Below, in pieces: positions 60,301-64,000 of a stretch of DNA of 64,000 nt. A model generated the notes under the pieces. The model saw nothing but the letters and a program-made list of their open reading frames with translations. It was not told the origin of the DNA and did not search any database. The stretch comes from Xenopus tropicalis. Lineage: Eukaryota; Chordata; Amphibia; Anura; Pipidae. Each line of letters opens with the position of its first letter. Within the stretch, counting starts at the first letter, position 1. Where the stretch lies: assembly GCF_000004195.4 (NCBI RefSeq), contig NC_030680.2:152046672-152110671 (forward strand). The letters are read 5' to 3'. The position numbers and the translations under genes are program-made.

Positions 60301-61998
60301 TTCCCAGAGGCTATTATCCCCCCACTGCTACTATAGGCACCATCTCTTCCCTACTATACCTGCTATCCCACAGCCCCAGTCCCTTCCCAGAGGCTATTAT
60401 CCCACTGCTACTATAGGCAACCATCTCTCCCTACCTAATACCTGCTATCCCACAGCCCCAGTCCCTTCCCAGAGGCCTATTATCCCCCACTGTTACTATA
60501 GGCACCATCTCTCCCTACTATACCTGCTATCCCACAGCCCCAGTCCCTTCCCAGAGGCTATTATCCCACTGCTACTATAGGCACCATCTCTCCCTACTAT
60601 ACCTGCTATCCCACAGCCCCAGTCCCTTCCCAGAGGCTATTATCCCCCACTGCTACTATAGGCACCATCTCTCCCTACTATACCTGCTATCCCACAGCCC
60701 CAGTCCCTTCCCAGAGGCTATTATCCCCCACTGCTACTATAGGCACCATCTCTCCCTACTATACCTGCTATCCCACAGCCCCAGTCCCTTCCCAGAGGCT
60801 ATTATCCCCCCACTGCTACTATAGGCACCATCTCTCCCTACTATACCTGCTATCCCACAGCCCCAGTCCCTTCCCAGAGGCTATTATCCCCCCACTGCTA
60901 CTATAGGCACCATCTCTCCCTACTATACCTGCTATCCCACAGCCCCAGTCCCTTCCCAGAGGCTATTATCCCCCCACTGCTACTATAGGCACCATCTCTC
61001 CCTACTATACCTGCTATCCCACAGCCCCAGTCCCTTCCCAGAGGCTATTATACCACTGCTACTATAGGCACCATCTCTCCCTACTATACCTGCTATCCCA
61101 CAGCCCCAGTCCCTTCCCAGAGGCTATTATCCCCCACTGCTACTATAGGCACCATCTCTCCCTACTATACCTGCTATCCCACAGCCCCAGTCCCTTCCCA
61201 GAGGCTATTATCCCACTGCTACTATAGGCACCATCTCTCCCTACTATACCTGCTATCCCACAGCCCCAGTCCCTTCCCAGAGGCTATTATCCCCCCACTG
61301 CTACTATAGGCACCATCTCTCCCTACTATACCTGCTATCCCACAGCCCCAGTCCCTTCCCAGAGGCTATTATCCCCCCACTGCTACTATAGGCACCATCT
61401 CTCCCTACTATACCTGCTATCCCACAGCCCCAGTCCCTTCCCAGAGGCTATTATCCCCCCACTGCTACTATAGGCACCATCTCTCCCTACTATACCTGCT
61501 ATCCCACAGCCCCAGTCCCTTCCCAGAGGCTATTATCCCCCCACTGCTACTATAGGCACCATCTCTCCCTACTATACCTGCTATCCCACAGCCCCAGTCC
61601 CTTCCCAGAGGCTATTATCCCACTGCTACTATAGGCACCATCTCTCCCTACTATACCTGCTATCCCACAGCCCCAGTCCCTTCCCAGAGGCTATTATCCC
61701 CCCCACTGCTACTATAGGCACCATCTCTCCCTACTATACCTGCTATCCCACAGCCCCAGTCCCTTCCCAGAGGCTATTATCCCCCCACTGCTACTATAGG
61801 CACCATCTCTCCCTACTATACCTGCTATCCCACAGCCCCAGTCCCTTCCCAGAGGCTATTATCCCCCCACTGCTACTATAGGCACCATCTCTCCCTACTA
61901 TACCTGCTATCCCACAGCCCCAGTCCCTTCCCAGAGGCTATTATCCCCCCACTGCTACTATAGGCACCATCTCTCCCTACTATACCTGCTATCCCACA
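57384..61998. repeat. 82-bp tandem repeat, about 56 copies, largest array in the window
   Basis: Unit starts CACTGCTACTATAGGCACCA, continues TCTCTCCCTACTATACCTGC, TATCCCACAGCCCCAGTCCC and TTCCCAGAGGCTATTATCCC. Copies are almost identical except for C-run length and a cluster of single-base indels between about 59560 and 60480. No coding potential. Confidence 0.97.
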
Positions 61999-62002
61999 GT
62001 CC

Positions 62003-63252
62003 CTTCCCGGAGGCAGATGGGCAGGGGCAGAGGCCCCAGGCTGGCTGGCAGAGGGGCAGGGGCAGAGGGCCGGCTGGCAGAGGGGCAGAGGCAGGAGTAG
62101 GGGCAAAGGGCCAGCTGGTAGAGGGGCAGAGGCAGGAGTAGGGGCAGAGGGCCGGCTGGTAGAGGGGCAGAGGAAGGAGTAGGGGCAGAGGGGAAGGGGC
62201 ACAGGGGCAGAGGGCTGGCTGGCAGAGGCAGGAGTAGGGGCAGAGGGGAAGGGTCACAGGGGCAGAGGGCCGGCTGGCAGAGGGGCAGGAGTAGGGGCAG
62301 AGGGCTGGCTGGCAGAGGGGCAGAGGCAGGAGTAGGGGCACAGGGGAAGGGGCACAGGGGCAGGAGTAGGGGCAGAGGGGAAGGGGCACAGGGGCAGAGG
62401 GCCGGCTGGCAGAGGGGCAGGAGTAGGGGCAGAGGGCCGGCTGGCAGAGGGGCAGGAGTAGGGGCAGAGGGCCGGCTGGCAGAGGGGCAGGAGTAGGGGC
62501 AGAGGGCCGGCTGGCAGAGGGGCAGAGGCAGGAGTAGGGGCAGAGGGGAAGGGGCACAGGGGCAGAGGGCCGGCTGGCAGAGGGGCAGGAGTAGGGGCAG
62601 AGGGCCGGCTGGCAGAGGGGCAGGAGTAGGGGCAGAGGGCCGGCTGGCAGAGGGGCAGAGGCAGGAGTAGGGGCAGAGGGGAAGGGGCACAGGGGCAGAG
62701 GGCCGGCTGGCAGAGGGGCAGGAGTAGGGGCAGAGGGCCGGCTGGCAGAGGGGCAGGAGTAGGGGCAGAGGGCCGGCTGGCAGAGGGGCAGGAGTAGGGG
62801 CAGAGGGCCGGCTGGCAGAGGGGCAGGAGTAGGGGCAGAGGGCCGGCTGGCAGAGGCAGGAGTAGGGGCAGAGGGCCGGCTGGCAGAGGGGCAGGAGTAG
62901 GGGCAGAGGGCCGGCTGGCAAAGGGGCAGAGGCAGGAGTAGGGGCAGAGGGCCGGCTGGCAGAGGGGCAGAGGCAGGAGTAGGGGCAGAGGGCCGGCTGG
63001 CAGAGGGCCGGCTGGCAGAGGGGCAGGAGTAGGGGCAGAGGGGAAGGGGCAGAGGGCCGGCTGGCAGAGGGGCAGGGGCAGAGGGCCGGCTGGCAGAGGG
63101 GCAGGGGCAGAGGGCCGGCTGGCAGAGGGGCAGGGGCAGAGGGCCGGCTGGCAGAGGGGCAGGAGTAGGGGCAGAGGGCCGGCTGGCAGAGGGGCAGGGG
63201 CAGAGGGCCGGCTGGCAGAGGGGCAGGGGCAGAGGGCCGGCTGGCAGAGGGG
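62003..63252. repeat. About 35-bp G-rich minisatellite
   Basis: Unit GGCAGAGGGGCAGGAGTAGG then GGCAGAGGGCCGGCT. Shorter (GGGGCAGGGGCAGAGGGCC) and longer (with AGGGGAAGGGGCACAGG) forms mix in blocks. Purine-rich on the plus strand. The 452-codon minus frame (Pro/Leu/Ser repeats) is an artefact. Confidence 0.95.
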
Positions 63253-63480
63253 GTGCCAGGCTACAGACCGGGCAGAGCCGATCAGGGAAGAGGTTAAAGT
63301 GGCACAAGGGGCTCATTGTTTCGCTGTCAATGAATCAGACCGGGAGCAGCTGATCCCCAGTCGCTGCCACTAAATCCCATTGAAAGACGCTCATACAGAC
63401 GCACGATTTCTCCCAGACTGTCGGACACAGCGGCTGGAGTGGCCCCGATGCCGCCGAGCCAAGAAGCTCCTTCCCCCGAG
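63253..63480. other. Single-copy island between two G-rich arrays
   Basis: About 230 bases with moderate CpG content. No PHD-encoding exon was found here on the minus strand. No other feature recognised. Confidence 0.5.
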
Positions 63481-64000
63481 TGGCAGCGGGTTATGTGCCC
63501 CGGGGCAGGGGGGCAGCGGGTTATGTGCCCCGGGGCAGGGGGGCAGCGGGTTATGTGCCCCGGGGCAGGGGGGCAGCGGGTTATGTGCCCCGGGGCAGGG
63601 GGGCAGCGGGTTATGTGCCCCGGGGCAGGGGGGAACGGGTTATGTGCCCCGGGGCAGGGGGGCAGCGGGTTATGTGCCCCGGGGCAGGGGGCAGCGGGTT
63701 ATGTGCCCCGGGGCAGGGGGGCAGCGGGTTATGTGCCCCGGGGCAGGGGGGCAGCGGGTTATGTGCCCGGGGGCAGCGGGTTATGTGCCCCGGGGCAGGG
63801 GGGCAGCGGGTTATGTGCCCCGGGGCAGGGGGCAGCGGGTTATGTGCCCAGGGGCAGGGGGGCAGCGGGTTATGTGCCCCGGGGCAGGGGGGCAGCGGGT
63901 TATGTGCCCGGGGGCAGCGGGTTATGTGCCCCGGGGCAGGGGGGCAGCGGGTTATGTGCCCCGGGGCAGGGGGGCAGCGGGTTATGTGCCCCAGGGCAGG
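63481..64000. repeat. 30-bp G-rich minisatellite, at least 17 copies, continues past the window
   Basis: Unit GGCAGCGGGTTATGTGCCCC then GGGGCAGGGG. Two units are short (GTGCCCGGGGGCAGCGGG). It runs off the right edge. Multiple G-runs of 4-6 give strong G-quadruplex potential on the plus strand. Confidence 0.96.

Noticed and set aside
61958..63316. 452-codon Pro/Leu/Ser-rich minus-strand ORF
   Set aside because: Produced by the G-rich ~35-bp minisatellite; the frame drifts with unit-length changes and contains no recognisable protein feature.
63253..63480. Single-copy island near the right edge as the phf2 start exon
   Set aside because: Neither strand gives the PHD-finger N-terminus, and no donor in the required phase (exon ending AG of a Ser codon) with such a peptide was found.

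Overview
The window is a piece of a vertebrate nuclear genome, most likely a Xenopus frog. It holds 13 consecutive coding exons of one gene on the minus strand, and their spliced product matches PHF2 (KDM7C), a PHD-finger/JmjC chromatin protein. The frog assignment rests on the vertebrate gene and on dispersed repeats I recognise as typical of Xenopus. No database search was run.

Gene layout: phf2 runs right to left. The exons are 27029-27114 (second half of the PHD finger), 23886-24000, 22988-23148, 20162-20303, 17900-18086 (JmjC HxD motif), 15443-15605, 12436-12523 (JmjC position with Tyr instead of the third iron-binding His), 11702-11808, 10787-10878, 8881-8970, 6808-7224 (Lys/Pro-rich basic linker), 3604-3723 and 2781-2899. 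All introns are GT-AG, every phase joins, and the 1887 coding bases read through without a stop. The exon carrying the start codon and first half of the PHD finger was not found between 27115 and 64000. The 3' exons lie left of position 2781. I number exons 2-14 on the assumption of one upstream coding exon.

Everything else looks non-coding. A decayed Tc1/mariner DD34E transposon with intact 205-bp inverted repeats occupies 872-2467. By hand tally about 40 kb (roughly 60%) is tandem repeats: more than 30 arrays with units of 17 to about 155 bp. The long ORFs over these arrays, including antisense ones, are artefacts of units that lack stop codons. The right-hand 37 kb (27115-64000) contains no recognised exon and is presumably the first intron.

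The arrays form families that recur at separate places, some inverted: a 51-bp family (3.0 and 48.0 kb), a 19-bp family (7.5 kb, inverted at 34.1 kb), a second 51-bp family (12.7 and 28.0 kb), two unrelated 112-bp families (31.5/42.0 kb and 32.8/43.9/53.2 kb) and a 133-bp family (38.8/45.8/50.4 kb). One 133-bp array was duplicated with about 210 bp of unique flank (38608 and 45567). One 112-bp array contains a 785-bp higher-order duplication. At least one array (28-bp, 54.6 kb) grew inside a MITE. Two patches (about 36.7-39.7 and 59.5-61.1 kb) carry scattered single-base indels that look like poor consensus sequence.
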